Position numbers and translations under genes: made by a program
Shown here: positions 37,138-45,432 of the stretch, piece by piece
How the letters are laid out: every line of letters begins with the position of its first letter
Position numbering within the stretch: position 1 is the first letter of the stretch
Notes under the pieces: generated by a model
Databases searched by the model: none
The model's input: only the letters and a program-made list of their open reading frames with translations
What the model was told of the DNA's origin: nothing
NCBI GenBank assembly: GCA_002726915.1
Contig: PBSY01000058.1
Coordinates: 1 to 64,000 of the forward strand
Length of the DNA stretch: 64,000 nt
DNA from: Verrucomicrobiales bacterium
GTDB taxonomy: Bacteria; Verrucomicrobiota; Verrucomicrobiia; Verrucomicrobiales; DEV007
Direction of reading: 5' to 3'

Positions 37138-38586
37138 CTACACTTCTTCAGGAATAGCGAACTCTTCGCGCTGCGGTGGCTTCACGAAAGCGTTAGCTTC
37201 TTGGGCGAAGGAGCCGGTGAAAGTCTCAGTCGCAGGATCGAAGGTCAGCTCGGGCCCGAGGTTCATCGACTCGACAGAAACTCCATTAGCTTCCAGCTGC
37301 CCGAGGACAGATTCGACCGTATTGGCAGAATCTTCATGGGCGCTAAAAGCTTCTTTCACTTCACTTAACGAAGCGTCTTGACCAACACGGTAAGAGGCGT
37401 TTGCGAGGTGACAGATACCGCTGCTGACGTGACCACTCGCTATCTCCGCAGCGAGGTCTTCTTTTTTACCGCTCCGAATCGCGCCGATAAAATTCTCGAA
37501 ATGCCCATTGCCAGAGTTGCCAGAGTATTTCTTAATCGTCGTCTTGCCATCCAACTCGTAAGACTTGCCACCGCCGCGGGCGAGCTTAATGATCCCCTTC
37601 TCACACATGATGATATTGCCCTGCTGAGACCCCATATAGACCCCATGCGTACTTCGGTCTGAAGAGTATGGCAGGTTGCGCGTTTCCACGATCACCGGGA
37701 TACCTTCATAATCCATTAGTGAGAAAATCATATTCGGGGTCTCACCATTATCTTTCCAGAGAAAGCGTCCCCCAGCAGAGCGTACCTTGGTCGGCATCTT
37801 GTCGTCCCAGCCCATCATGTGGCAGAGGTCGTCGGTGTAGTGAACACCCCAGTTGCCCATCTCGCCGTCACCCCAATTCCACTGCCAGTGCCAGTCATAG
37901 TGAAACTTCTGGCGCATTGGCGGATCGTCAGATGCCGGGCCACACCAGAGATTGTAGTCAATTCCATCGGGAATCTGAGCTGGCTCAGTCACGTAACCAA
38001 TCGGAGCACGTTGATTAAGTTTCATACAGTGCACCCAGAGCACCTTGCCATACATGCCGTCCGCAAGGTCGCGCGCCACTTCCTGCGGCGCGGGACACGA
38101 ACGCTGCTGAGTGCCGCCTTGCACGATGCGATCATACTTACGGGCAGCCTCCACCATCTTGCGGCCTTCCCAAATACTGTGGCTGACCGGCTTTTCCACG
38201 TAGACATGTTTACCCGCCTGGCAGCCCATCACGGTCATGGCGGCATGCCAGTGATTAGGCGCCGCCGTTGTCACTGCATCAATATCATTGCGGTCGAGTA
38301 CCTCACGGAAATCCTCGATCTGTTCAACATTAGGATCGTCCTTGCGAACCCAATTCATCTTGGCAGCATCCGGATCACAAACCGCCACGACTTCAACACC
38401 TTCAATAGCTCGTAGCGACTTGATATGAGAGGCGCCCCGCCCCCCGACACCGATCACGGCGACTCGAACGACATCGTTGGCTCCGAGGACGTTGATAGAA
38501 GGAGCTGCCAGAGCAGCGGCACCCCCAAACGCTGTTTTCTTGAGGAACTTCCGACGGGAAAAAGTGGATCGAGACTGTGATTTCAT
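37138..38586 (-). CDS. Tat-exported Gfo/Idh/MocA family oxidoreductase
   Basis: 482 residues from the ATG at 38586 (MKSQSRSTFSRRKFLKKTAFGGAAALAAPS), which gives a clear twin-arginine signal; an upstream in-frame start would only lengthen it. The Rossmann fold follows with VAVIGVGGRGASHIKSL, then VVAVCDPD, AVTTAAPNHWHAAMTVMGCQAGKHVYVEKPVSHS with the conserved EKP motif, and the C-terminal substrate domain. Export of a folded, nucleotide-loaded enzyme by Tat is typical for the PVC and Bacteroidota versions. Members act as sugar dehydrogenases, glycoside 3-oxidases or glycosidases with NAD cofactor. With the DUF1080 genes of this window it suggests a 3-keto-glycoside route. Sequence alone does not fix the reaction. 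Confidence 0.93.
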   Translation of the reverse strand: MKSQSRSTFSRRKFLKKTAFGGAAALAAPSINVLGANDVVRVAVIGVGGRGASHIKSLRAIEGVEVVAVCDPDAAKMNWVRKDDPNVEQIEDFREVLDRNDIDAVTTAAPNHWHAAMTVMGCQAGKHVYVEKPVSHSIWEGRKMVEAARKYDRIVQGGTQQRSCPAPQEVARDLADGMYGKVLWVHCMKLNQRAPIGYVTEPAQIPDGIDYNLWCGPASDDPPMRQKFHYDWHWQWNWGDGEMGNWGVHYTDDLCHMMGWDDKMPTKVRSAGGRFLWKDNGETPNMIFSLMDYEGIPVIVETRNLPYSSDRSTHGVYMGSQQGNIIMCEKGIIKLARGGGKSYELDGKTTIKKYSGNSGNGHFENFIGAIRSGKKEDLAAEIASGHVSSGICHLANASYRVGQDASLSEVKEAFSAHEDSANTVESVLGQLEANGVSVESMNLGPELTFDPATETFTGSFAQEANAFVKPPQREEFAIPEEV

Positions 38587-38760
38587 AGCCAGAAGTTTAC
38601 CCGCTTTTCCCACGAAACCTCAATATGATTTCCTCATGTTTGCGTTACGCAATACTGCTCAAATCGGGAGCTACTCCACCTTTCGCGGTAGTCTTTCAGA
38701 CAATACCATCAGGCAATAAAAAATAATGCGTTCCACCCCGCATCAATCCGACCCAACACA

Positions 38761-38870
38761 TTAGATGTGAGACCGTATCCGCAAAAAGATCACATCGCTC
38801 ACCACCACGGGCGAACCCATGAATCCATACCCTCGCCGGAAATCACCCAGCGGTACATCGGTCACGATTT
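38761..38870 (-). pseudogene. Relic of the 3' end of a PQQ-like beta-propeller gene
   Basis: Minus-strand translation gives DVPLGDFRRGYGFMGSPVVV then SDVIFLRIRSHI and a TAA at 38761-38763. It lines up with the C-terminus of the intact propeller at 41462-42778 (DAPLDDPRRGPGFMASPAVV, GDALFLRARYHLYRV). DNA similarity also extends through this segment. Only about 35 codons remain; the rest of the gene is missing, and the relic runs straight into the 3' end of the anti-sigma gene. It marks an old duplication or rearrangement breakpoint. Confidence 0.75.
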
Positions 38871-39686
38871 CGCGATCGCGACGACCTGCTCCTGCTTGGA
38901 AACCACGACCCCGCCGGGCTGTTCCACGGTGATGACGAAGGCGGCAGGGTCGGCGATAGACAGCGTGGCCGCGATGGGGACAGCGACGAGTCCGGAAGCC
39001 GATACAGGAATATCGAAGACGCCACCATCAACGGGATGCACGTCGTCCCGGGTCGGGTCGACGATCCAGAGCTGATACTGGCTGACCGTAGGATCATTCT
39101 CCGGCAAACCACCCAGCAACATGACCCCCTGCTGTTGGGCATCACTCCAAAGAACCTCTCCTACCGAGTCTGCCTCTTCACCCGCTCCGGAAAAGGTGCG
39201 CCTGAGGAAAGCGGGATCACTTTCCACTTGTTCAACGAGCGAAGGATTACCAGCTCCACCGCCACCATCAGGGCTATCCTGGACGATTAGGAGAAGTGCG
39301 AGAACGGCAGCGGCCGCCCAACCGATAGCGGGCCGTGACCAGAAGGAAGGGCGAACGATGTTCTCGTCTTCCTCTTCAATGCCTTCGCCTCTGGCATTCG
39401 CTTCGCCGATAGTGACTTCTTTATCAACCGGTTGATGGAAGTCCTTGGCCCTGGCACTAATTTGATCTTTGAGTTCTTCGGGCAGGGAAACAGCCGAACT
39501 GAGGCCCTGCTCAAGCGTGGCAACGATAGCATCGAGGGAAAACTCGGAAGTTTCATCAGAGACGTCTTCCTCGGTAACAGCCTCGGAGAGAGACTTCCAT
39601 TCAGCCTCCTCCTCCGGACTCAGGTCGCCGAGAGCACGGCCCGCGTCGAGCCACTCGAATCGTTCTTGTTTGTTCGGCGAATTCAT
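38862..39686 (-). CDS. RskA-like transmembrane anti-sigma factor
   Basis: 274 residues. The N-terminal ~110 residues are acidic and helical (FEWLDAGRALGDLSPEEEAEWKSL), the type of domain that binds the ECF sigma factor. One transmembrane helix follows (AIGWAAAAVLALLLIV, near 125-140). The outer part carries the RskA C-terminal domain pattern (GVMLLGGLPENDPTVSQYQLWIVD, VDGGVFDIP, AFVITVEQPGGVVVSKQEQVVAIA). Its ATG overlaps the sigma gene's TGA (ATGA), so both are translated together. Release of sigma would follow proteolysis at the membrane. The 3' end touches the propeller relic. Confidence 0.9.
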   Translation of the reverse strand: MNSPNKQERFEWLDAGRALGDLSPEEEAEWKSLSEAVTEEDVSDETSEFSLDAIVATLEQGLSSAVSLPEELKDQISARAKDFHQPVDKEVTIGEANARGEGIEEEDENIVRPSFWSRPAIGWAAAAVLALLLIVQDSPDGGGGAGNPSLVEQVESDPAFLRRTFSGAGEEADSVGEVLWSDAQQQGVMLLGGLPENDPTVSQYQLWIVDPTRDDVHPVDGGVFDIPVSASGLVAVPIAATLSIADPAAFVITVEQPGGVVVSKQEQVVAIAKS

Positions 39687-40252
39687 ATCGAGATATTCGG
39701 CTGTGGTTCGAGCCGTTTCATGTAAGTTCGCAGTTCCAAGAGTCCCGATCGGAGCCGGGTCTTCACCGTTCCAAGGGGCATTCCTGTCTGATCCGCTATC
39801 TCAGAGTGGGATAGACCCCGTTCAAAGTGAAACCGGAACAATTCCTGGGTTTCTTCGGGAAGTCTTTTCAGGGCGCTCATGACGATCCCGTGATCGATCT
39901 TCGCGGCCCCTTGATGGGAAAAGGTGCTCATCTCTGCATTATTCGGAGTGAGCGGCTCAAAATCCGGTCGACGCCCCTGCTTCCGAAGCCAGTCGATCGC
40001 CCGGCGGCGAGCCAGCATACCGATGAAGGTCGTTTCCGATCCGGCTGACTCGTCAAACCGGGAAGCACATCGCCAAAGGGCGGTAAAGATTTCCTGAACG
40101 AGGTCTTCAGCATCGGAATGAGATCGGGAATATTTGTGGGCAATGCTCCAGACGAGACCGCCATAGGAGGCGATGCATTGCTCCATCGCTTCCGGCTCGC
40201 CGAGCGCCACCCGAGCGAGGATTGGCTCTAGATATTGGTTTGTCGAACTCAA
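39683..40252 (-). CDS. ECF RNA polymerase sigma factor (SigK-like context)
   Basis: 189 residues from TTG at 40252, preceded directly by GAAGGA; no ATG exists before region 2. Region sigma2 is clear (DAEDLVQEIFTALWRCASRFDES, FIGMLARRRAIDWLRKQGRRP) and region sigma4 has the helix-turn-helix (LPEETQELFRFHFERGLSHSEIADQTGMPLGTVKTRLRSGLLELR). It is cognate to the RskA-like anti-sigma encoded next (ATGA overlap). A fasciclin-domain gene lies 25 nt upstream on the same strand. The set sigma, RskA-type anti-sigma and fasciclin protein parallels the mycobacterial SigK-RskA-MPT70/MPT83 system, so the fasciclin protein is the probable target and the operon probably autoregulates. Confidence 0.93.
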   Translation of the reverse strand: MSSTNQYLEPILARVALGEPEAMEQCIASYGGLVWSIAHKYSRSHSDAEDLVQEIFTALWRCASRFDESAGSETTFIGMLARRRAIDWLRKQGRRPDFEPLTPNNAEMSTFSHQGAAKIDHGIVMSALKRLPEETQELFRFHFERGLSHSEIADQTGMPLGTVKTRLRSGLLELRTYMKRLEPQPNISI

Positions 40253-40277
40253 TCCTTCGTGGGTAGCAGTTTGAGTC

Positions 40278-41054
40278 TCAGCGAGAAGTCATCATTCTAT
40301 CAAAGGCACTGCGAAATGTCCAAGCGTTAGTCGCCTCACAGTGACTGTGACTGACGGCAGCGACCGCTCGATTCAGCATTTGCCGATCACGCGCCGTGAC
40401 CATTTCGTCCGGCATGGCCATGAGTGCATGGGCAGTAACTTCATAGATCGCCGCGCAGGCTTCAGGGTTGCCGTGATTGTAGAGCGGCGCACCTCTCGCA
40501 ATGGCCATTTCGACCAGTTCGCGGGCCGGACGGGAAGGCGCGGAGGAGGCTTCGCCTTCAGCCGGTGGGAGCAACACCGCGTCGATCACGTGAATGACAC
40601 CATTGCTGCACATGATATCCGTCTTTACGACCTTCGATTCGTTGAGAAACAACCCGTCGTCCTTCTTGGTCACAGAGATAACTTTTTCGTTGAGCGCGGT
40701 TGCCTTGTCGAGGGTCACCGCCACATTCGCCGGCACCTCCCCGCTGACCACGTGATAGGTCAGGATATCGACCAGCTGGTCTTTGTTCTCAGGCTTTAAC
40801 AGGCTTTCCACCGTGCCTTCACGGAGATTGGCGAACGCTTCGTCTGTAGGAGCGAAAACGGTGAAAGGGCCATCGCCTTTGAGCGCATCGACCAGGTCAG
40901 CTGCCTGCAGAGCAGCGGCGAGGGTCTTGAAGCTGCCGGCGGCAACGGCAGTATCAACGATGTCCTGTTTTTTGTGATCATCGGCGTAGGAGAGTCCTGC
41001 TGCCAAAGCCAGCGCTAGGGCGGCACTTGGGAGGGAGAGGAATGCTTTTTTCAT
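40278..41054 (-). CDS. Secreted fasciclin (FAS1) domain protein
   Basis: 258 residues with a signal peptide ([24 protein letters not shown]). One FAS1 domain spans ~28-165: [47 protein letters not shown] (the H1 box), [11 protein letters not shown] with the conserved YH, and [16 protein letters not shown] (H2 box). The C-terminal ~85 residues are an extra helical domain ([20 protein letters not shown]) that also resembles the regulatory tail seen in some DUF4332- or cytochrome-linked proteins, though I cannot name it. FAS1 proteins mediate adhesion or polymer binding. It is the first gene of the fasciclin/sigma/anti-sigma operon. Confidence 0.92.
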   Translation of the reverse strand: MKKAFLSLPSAALALALAAGLSYADDHKKQDIVDTAVAAGSFKTLAAALQAADLVDALKGDGPFTVFAPTDEAFANLREGTVESLLKPENKDQLVDILTYHVVSGEVPANVAVTLDKATALNEKVISVTKKDDGLFLNESKVVKTDIMCSNGVIHVIDAVLLPPAEGEASSAPSRPARELVEMAIARGAPLYNHGNPEACAAIYEVTAHALMAMPDEMVTARDRQMLNRAVAAVSHSHCEATNAWTFRSAFDRMMTSR

Positions 41055-41461
41055 AGTTTCAGGAGGTTGTGTTTACGATTTGCTAGTTGGTTTATGGACG
41101 ACCCTGATAGAGGGCGCACTATTTTCGTATTCGCCAACGGATCAAAAGTGGATTTAGAAAAATTAATTTTTTATTTTTCTTCCTGCCCACTCCTGAAAAG
41201 CAGGCGTGGTTGTGCGTCCACGAGAGCGCGAGCAGGCGGCGCAAACTCCACGATCTCGCCGGGACGAACCAACTAACAACGACTTGCTGCATCGCTGCGA
41301 CCACGCCATCGACACGCCAACGCCCATGAATCGTTTCACCTTCCAATCCACTTGGACTCAGGAAGATCAGCATATTGCAGGTCTGGCCGCTGATCGTTAA
41401 ACCGGTTTAGCGAGCCGTTAGATGCAGGAAGTATGGCATCTCAGCCTCCAATCTCCCACAC
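41055..41461. other. Intergenic region upstream of the fasciclin operon, 407 nt
   Basis: It separates the fasciclin operon from the PQQ-propeller gene, both on the minus strand. It holds the candidate ECF promoter at 41128-41155. Short open frames on both strands look like chance. The plus strand carries AGGAGGT at 41061-41067, which is antisense to the operon and so not a ribosome-binding site for it. Confidence 0.5.
41128..41155 (-). promoter_or_regulatory. Candidate ECF-sigma promoter of the fasciclin operon
   Basis: On the minus strand AAATCC (41155-41150) is followed after 16 nt by CGAATA (41133-41128), about 75 nt upstream of the fasciclin ATG. As I recall it, mycobacterial SigK promoters use CCATCC, a 16-17-nt spacer, and CGAATA. 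The -10 matches fully and the -35 at four of six positions. It is a by-eye match to one promoter, so support is modest. Confidence 0.3.
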
Positions 41462-42778
41462 CTACTCCGACTCCACCCGATACAGATGATACCGCGCCCG
41501 CAAAAACAGGGCATCTCCCACCACCGCGGGTGAGGCCATGAACCCGGGACCACGGCGCGGATCATCGAGCGGAGCATCCGTGGCGAGGCTGTTGACCGCG
41601 AGCACTTTGAACTCGCGACCCGGTTCGATCACGGTGGTGTTTCCTTCGAGACTGAAGAAGTAAATCTTTCCACCGGCCACAATGGGGCAGGCACGGTACT
41701 TGCCTCCGAGCCGGCCTTTCCAGACGGTTTCACCTGTCTTCGCATCGACGCAAACCGCAAAGCTGTCATCCATGGCGTAGTAGATGAGACCGTCGACGAG
41801 AATGGGCGAAGAATACTTCGGGAACGAAGTGTCGAAGCGCCAGTTGATGTGAGTGTCATTGACCACGCCACGACCGCCGGCTTTAACCGACATCATTTCA
41901 GCGCCTTTGCTGAAGCCGCTCACAATGATAAAACTGCCATCATGGTAGATTGGCCGCGGGGTCGCCGAATAAGCATCATGATTAACCCGCCAGAGTTCTT
42001 CACCGGTCCGGGGATCGTAGCCGTAGGCGGCCTTAGCTCCGGTGCTGCACATGACCGGCTCGCCGTCGATCTCCACAATCAGCGGCGTGCTGTGCGCTTT
42101 GCGCCAGTCCCCGTCCTTGACCATCTGCTTGTCGATGTGTTCGTCGTTCCACTCCGCGGAGCGATCGGTTTTCCAGACGGTCTCTCCAGTTTTTTTGTCG
42201 AGACCAATGACATACTGCAGGTCGGCTCCGTCGAAAGTCAGGATGAGAAGATCCTCGAAAAGAACCGAAGAAGAAGAAGCGCCCCGATAGTGCCAGCACT
42301 TCAAGTCGTCGCGCTTCCAGATCACTTCCTTCGTTTCCGTATCGAGACAGGCTGTTCCGAAATGACCGTAGTGCACATAAACGCGCCCGGGCTCGATCAC
42401 TGCGGAGGAGGTGGCGTAGCTGTTGTCCTTTGCGCCATTGCCCATCGACTGCGGGTCATCGCTCTCAAACAGCTTCACCTGGGTGCTGAGCTCTCCGGTC
42501 GTTGCATCGAAGCAGAGCGCGTAGAATTCGTGCCCTTCCACCGTGGCTGTCGTCAGCCAGACCTGGTTGTCGAGCACGATGGGAGAGGATAAACCAAGCA
42601 ATGGCGTCTCCGTCTTCCACTTCACGTTCTCCGACTCGCTCCAACTATCCGGCAGATTGGCATCCCCGGCCTGACCATCCTGAGTCGGCCCGCGGAAGTC
42701 GGTCCAACTGTCGGAGGCGGATAAGGCGGTGGTGCCGGCCAAGGCATAGAGACAGAACATCAAGCGGGGGGATTTCAT
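41462..42778 (-). CDS. Secreted PQQ-like beta-propeller protein
   Basis: 438 residues with a signal peptide to ~21. It opens WTDFRGPTQDGQAGDANLPDSWSESENVKWKTE, the usual start of the secreted outer-membrane-assembly/PQQ-like propellers of PVC bacteria. Repeated blade motifs of the form LDKKTGETVWK, DPRTGEELWR and DAKTGETVWKG mark at least six blades. No PQQ-ligand set can be recognised, so enzymatic activity is doubtful and a binding or scaffold role is equally likely. Its 3' end is paralogous to the relic at 38761-38870. It is transcribed in the same direction as the fasciclin operon, 407 nt upstream of it, and diverges from the DUF418 gene. Confidence 0.9.
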   Translation of the reverse strand: MKSPRLMFCLYALAGTTALSASDSWTDFRGPTQDGQAGDANLPDSWSESENVKWKTETPLLGLSSPIVLDNQVWLTTATVEGHEFYALCFDATTGELSTQVKLFESDDPQSMGNGAKDNSYATSSAVIEPGRVYVHYGHFGTACLDTETKEVIWKRDDLKCWHYRGASSSSVLFEDLLILTFDGADLQYVIGLDKKTGETVWKTDRSAEWNDEHIDKQMVKDGDWRKAHSTPLIVEIDGEPVMCSTGAKAAYGYDPRTGEELWRVNHDAYSATPRPIYHDGSFIIVSGFSKGAEMMSVKAGGRGVVNDTHINWRFDTSFPKYSSPILVDGLIYYAMDDSFAVCVDAKTGETVWKGRLGGKYRACPIVAGGKIYFFSLEGNTTVIEPGREFKVLAVNSLATDAPLDDPRRGPGFMASPAVVGDALFLRARYHLYRVESE

Positions 42779-42921
42779 GGCGGTAGATTGCCTTGGTGAT
42801 TAGGGCGTGTCAATAAGAGCGGCAGGGGTGTCGTGGTTTGGCTTTCGTTTCCGGAGGGCAATTACACGACCGGTCCGATTTTCTAATTGGCGGCCCCCGA
42901 AAACTCGCTCACCTTCGCGGA

Positions 42922-44148
42922 GTGAACTCGCCCACACTCTCAACCAACCGCATCGAGTCGCTCGATCTGATCCGAGGCATCGGGATCTGCGGCCTCGTGA
43001 TGATCAACAGCATCGACTTTGGATTTGGATTAGAGCTGTTTTATCCGCTCGGCATCGAGGGCGGCGACAGAATTCTCTGGACCATCCTCATAGGGCTGGG
43101 AAGCGGAAAGTTCATCACCCTATTCGCCGCCCTGTTCGCCGCCGGGATGCTGCTGTTCTGCGAGCGGGCTGAAGCGACCGGACGTTCACCCAACTCAATT
43201 TACCTGACGCGCCTGGGTTGGTTGTTAGTCTTTGGACTGCTGCACTCTTACCTGCTCTGGTATGGCGACATCCTGGTCACTTATGCCGCGACCGGCTTCG
43301 TCTTCTTCTTGTGCCGCAAATGGTCGGGAAAGATTTTCATGATCATTGCCTGCACTCTGATGGCCATGACCGTGGTGCCACTCTTTATCGGTGCCGTTAT
43401 CTGCCAATTCATCGATTTTTCGGATTTCGATATCAACTGGAACGAGTTCTTCGATTCCATCAAAGAGGAGGAACGGAAGGAAACAGAGTCGCTCACCGGT
43501 TCCTGGTGGCAGCAGATGAAGGTGCGGGGATTCTACACATTTTTCATTCATCTACTGGTTATCCCGTTCTACCTCTTCTGGTTCGCCGCGATGCTGATGT
43601 CCTTTGGCATGGCCCTGGCAAAGAGTGGTTTCTTCGACGGCGGATGGTCACCCAGTCGCCTTCGCAAAACGACCTTCATTCTGCTAGCAACGGGACTGCC
43701 CCTCTCCCTCGGAGGCAACGCTATCTTCGCCCTTTCCGAGCCCTCTCCCACTCCTCTACTCTTAGGCTATGCCGCATTCTACACCGGCATCCCTCTCCTA
43801 GCCTTTGGCTATGCTGGCCTCGGCGTGATGTGGTCACAGCGCGGAAGACCGGGATTCCTCCGACAAGGTATTACCGCTGTCGGCCGGATGGCTTTTACCA
43901 ACTACATTTCGCACTCGATCATTCTTGGCTTCATCTACTACGGAACCGGATTGGGACTGCGTGACCAACTCGACCTGCATCAGGCCATATTGATCGTTCC
44001 CCTGATCTGGATCGCACAAATCGCAACCTCGACTTGGTGGCTGAAGCGGTTTCGCTTTGGTCCGTTGGAGTGGCTCTGGCGGCGACTAACTTACGGTTCG
44101 CTCGACCTAAAAAAGAAAACGCCGCCTGATTTGTCGGCGGCGTCTTGA
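42922..44148 (+). CDS. DUF418 multi-pass membrane protein
   Basis: 408 residues from GTG at 42922 (VNSPTLSTNRIESLDLIRGIGICGLVMIN). A TTG at 42838 would add 28 residues that do not resemble the family N-terminus. About 8-10 transmembrane helices are visible, with the N-terminal RIESLDLIRGIGICGLVMINS of the YeiB-like group. The C-terminal DUF418 signature is GRMAFTNYISHSIILGFIYYGTGLGLRD, then the WLKRFRFGPLEWLWRRLTYG end. It is an inner-membrane protein; the family is thought to include transporters or acyltransferase-like enzymes, but no function is proven. The last codons contain the minus-strand terminator hairpin of the neighbouring lipoprotein gene. Confidence 0.93.
   Translation: MNSPTLSTNRIESLDLIRGIGICGLVMINSIDFGFGLELFYPLGIEGGDRILWTILIGLGSGKFITLFAALFAAGMLLFCERAEATGRSPNSIYLTRLGWLLVFGLLHSYLLWYGDILVTYAATGFVFFLCRKWSGKIFMIIACTLMAMTVVPLFIGAVICQFIDFSDFDINWNEFFDSIKEEERKETESLTGSWWQQMKVRGFYTFFIHLLVIPFYLFWFAAMLMSFGMALAKSGFFDGGWSPSRLRKTTFILLATGLPLSLGGNAIFALSEPSPTPLLLGYAAFYTGIPLLAFGYAGLGVMWSQRGRPGFLRQGITAVGRMAFTNYISHSIILGFIYYGTGLGLRDQLDLHQAILIVPLIWIAQIATSTWWLKRFRFGPLEWLWRRLTYGSLDLKKKTPPDLSAAS
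44111..44143 (-). terminator. Intrinsic terminator of the lipoprotein gene, inside the DUF418 3' end
   Basis: ACGCCGCC (44119-44126) and GGCGGCGT (44136-44143) form a perfect 8-bp GC-rich stem with a 9-nt loop. Read on the minus strand, the stem is followed by TTTTCTTTTTT, a classical intrinsic terminator about 50 nt past the lipoprotein stop. It lies wholly within the convergent DUF418 coding sequence, whose codons are thus constrained by two roles. Confidence 0.8.
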
Positions 44149-44158
44149 ACCGTAGAAT

Positions 44159-44177
44159 GGATGGCAACATGCCATCC
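44159..44177. repeat. Short perfect hairpin between convergent genes
   Basis: GGATGGCA, ACA loop, TGCCATCC: an 8-bp perfect stem between the DUF418 stop and the lipoprotein stop. It precedes the GC-rich terminator on the minus strand and may act as a plus-strand 3' end or add to termination. No T-run follows on the plus strand. Confidence 0.6.
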
Positions 44178-44193
44178 AGATAACTACGCAAAA

Positions 44194-44679
44194 TTAGAGT
44201 CCGGCAGAGAATGCCTCTGCTAGTTTGGTAAACTCAGCGATATGCTTTTTGGCCTCCTCTGGCTTAAAACCTTCGGAACTTAAGTGCACCTCTTCGACCA
44301 CTACCGCAATCTTCTCCGCGGCTTTCTTCTTTTTACCTTTGAGATTCTCGGCGTAATAAGCAACTGCGGTCTCAAGGTGATATGTTGCCATATGGATTTC
44401 ATGCAACTCTTGGGTATCGAGCGCCTTTTTGCCGGTAATTTCAGCGGTCCTCTCAAGGAAAACTTTCTTGGCGTCATCAGCATTGGTCACTTCAGGGACT
44501 TCGAGATGCTTGATACGCTCTCCTTCTTCGCCTCCTTCGGCGTGATCATTACCATCAACGCTCTCGGCATCAACGGCATTAGCGCTTTCACCGGCGGCAG
44601 GCTCGGACTTCTCGCAAGAGGAAGTCATGAGGCCAAAGATTACCGCAAAGGCAAGGGAGAAAATCTTGGGAGCTTTCAT
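44194..44679 (-). CDS. Small helical lipoprotein
   Basis: 161 residues with a lipoprotein signal, FGLMTSSC, so Cys22 would be lipidated. An acidic, low-complexity linker (EPAAGESANAVDAESVDGNDHAEGGEEGE) precedes a ~100-residue helical domain (ADDAKKVFLERTAEITGKKALDTQELHEIHMATYHLETAVAYYAENLKGKKKKAAEKIAVVVEEVHLSSE) that looks like a four-helix bundle. Such small helical lipoproteins occur widely without known function. A strong terminator lies just downstream. The upstream orphan gene on the same strand is 154 nt away. Confidence 0.7.
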   Translation of the reverse strand: MKAPKIFSLAFAVIFGLMTSSCEKSEPAAGESANAVDAESVDGNDHAEGGEEGERIKHLEVPEVTNADDAKKVFLERTAEITGKKALDTQELHEIHMATYHLETAVAYYAENLKGKKKKAAEKIAVVVEEVHLSSEGFKPEEAKKHIAEFTKLAEAFSAGL

Positions 44680-44833
44680 GTAGATCTGGATTCTATTTTT
44701 TTGGGGGGGTTAACAAAAGAAGTCACAAGGAACACACAAGCGTTTACCCAAAGCAAGCAGACCTCGAGAAATGCTTCGGCCTGCAGGGAAAGGAACCGCT
44801 AATCGAGCGCAATCTACACGAAACTCATGCTCC

Positions 44834-45208
44834 TCAGTCCTTCCCCGGTGAAGACGGAAAAGAAGACTCCTCCTCTCCGAACCCAACAAACTCAACCTCC
44901 TCGTTCTCTTCGAGATCCTCCTGCAGCGGGGCAAAACGCTCCGCCCGAAACCCCAACTCCTGCTTAATGCTTGAATGGGGGTCGTCTCCGTTGACGCATT
45001 CTTCAAGGAGAACGAGAATGTCAAATTCCGCACCACCAATCGAAAGGTTGGCATCGACGTCGACCACAAACTGAGGGTTGGACCGACCCGACTTCACTGT
45101 CCGGACCGTGTAAATACTGTTCTTTTTGGGAAGGGATTGATAAAGATCAAACACCCAGGGATCAAAGGAATCATCAATGCAGACAATACGTTGGCCGTTT
45201 TGATACAT
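44834..45208 (-). CDS. Uncharacterised small protein
   Basis: 124 residues from ATG at 45208 (MYQNGQRIVCIDDSFDPWVFDLYQSLPKKNSIYTVRTV). A TTG two codons upstream is possible. The opening resembles small phage- or host-encoded proteins with a KOW/SH3-like fold (RIVCIDDSFDPWVFDLYQSLPKKNSIYTVRTV: a barrel strand set), followed by GGAEFDILVLLEE and an acidic tail. No signal or transmembrane segment. I recognise no named family; similar short proteins occur scattered in bacterial and phage genomes. Codon usage fits the neighbours. Confidence 0.6.
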   Translation of the reverse strand: MYQNGQRIVCIDDSFDPWVFDLYQSLPKKNSIYTVRTVKSGRSNPQFVVDVDANLSIGGAEFDILVLLEECVNGDDPHSSIKQELGFRAERFAPLQEDLEENEEVEFVGFGEEESSFPSSPGKD

Positions 45209-45432
45209 GAGCAAAGAATGGGTAGAAGTGTCGCAGAATCAAGCGCGAGGATGCGTCAATAAAAATGCGTGTCGTGGCTGGCAATTGATTATTCCGACCA
45301 AAGGCCGCGACTCTCACTCACACCCCTAATTTTACAACTTCTCCTTGAGTCCCGCCTAGCCCTCTCCCAAACGCAATCCCGACCACTTTTCCAATCGGAG
45401 GGATCCGATTTAGTCTTTACCTTTACCCCATT

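Noticed and set aside
42838..42921. TTG start at 42838 for the DUF418 protein
   Set aside because: The added 28 residues do not resemble the family's N-terminus; GTG 42922 puts RIESLDLIRG at the usual distance from the start.
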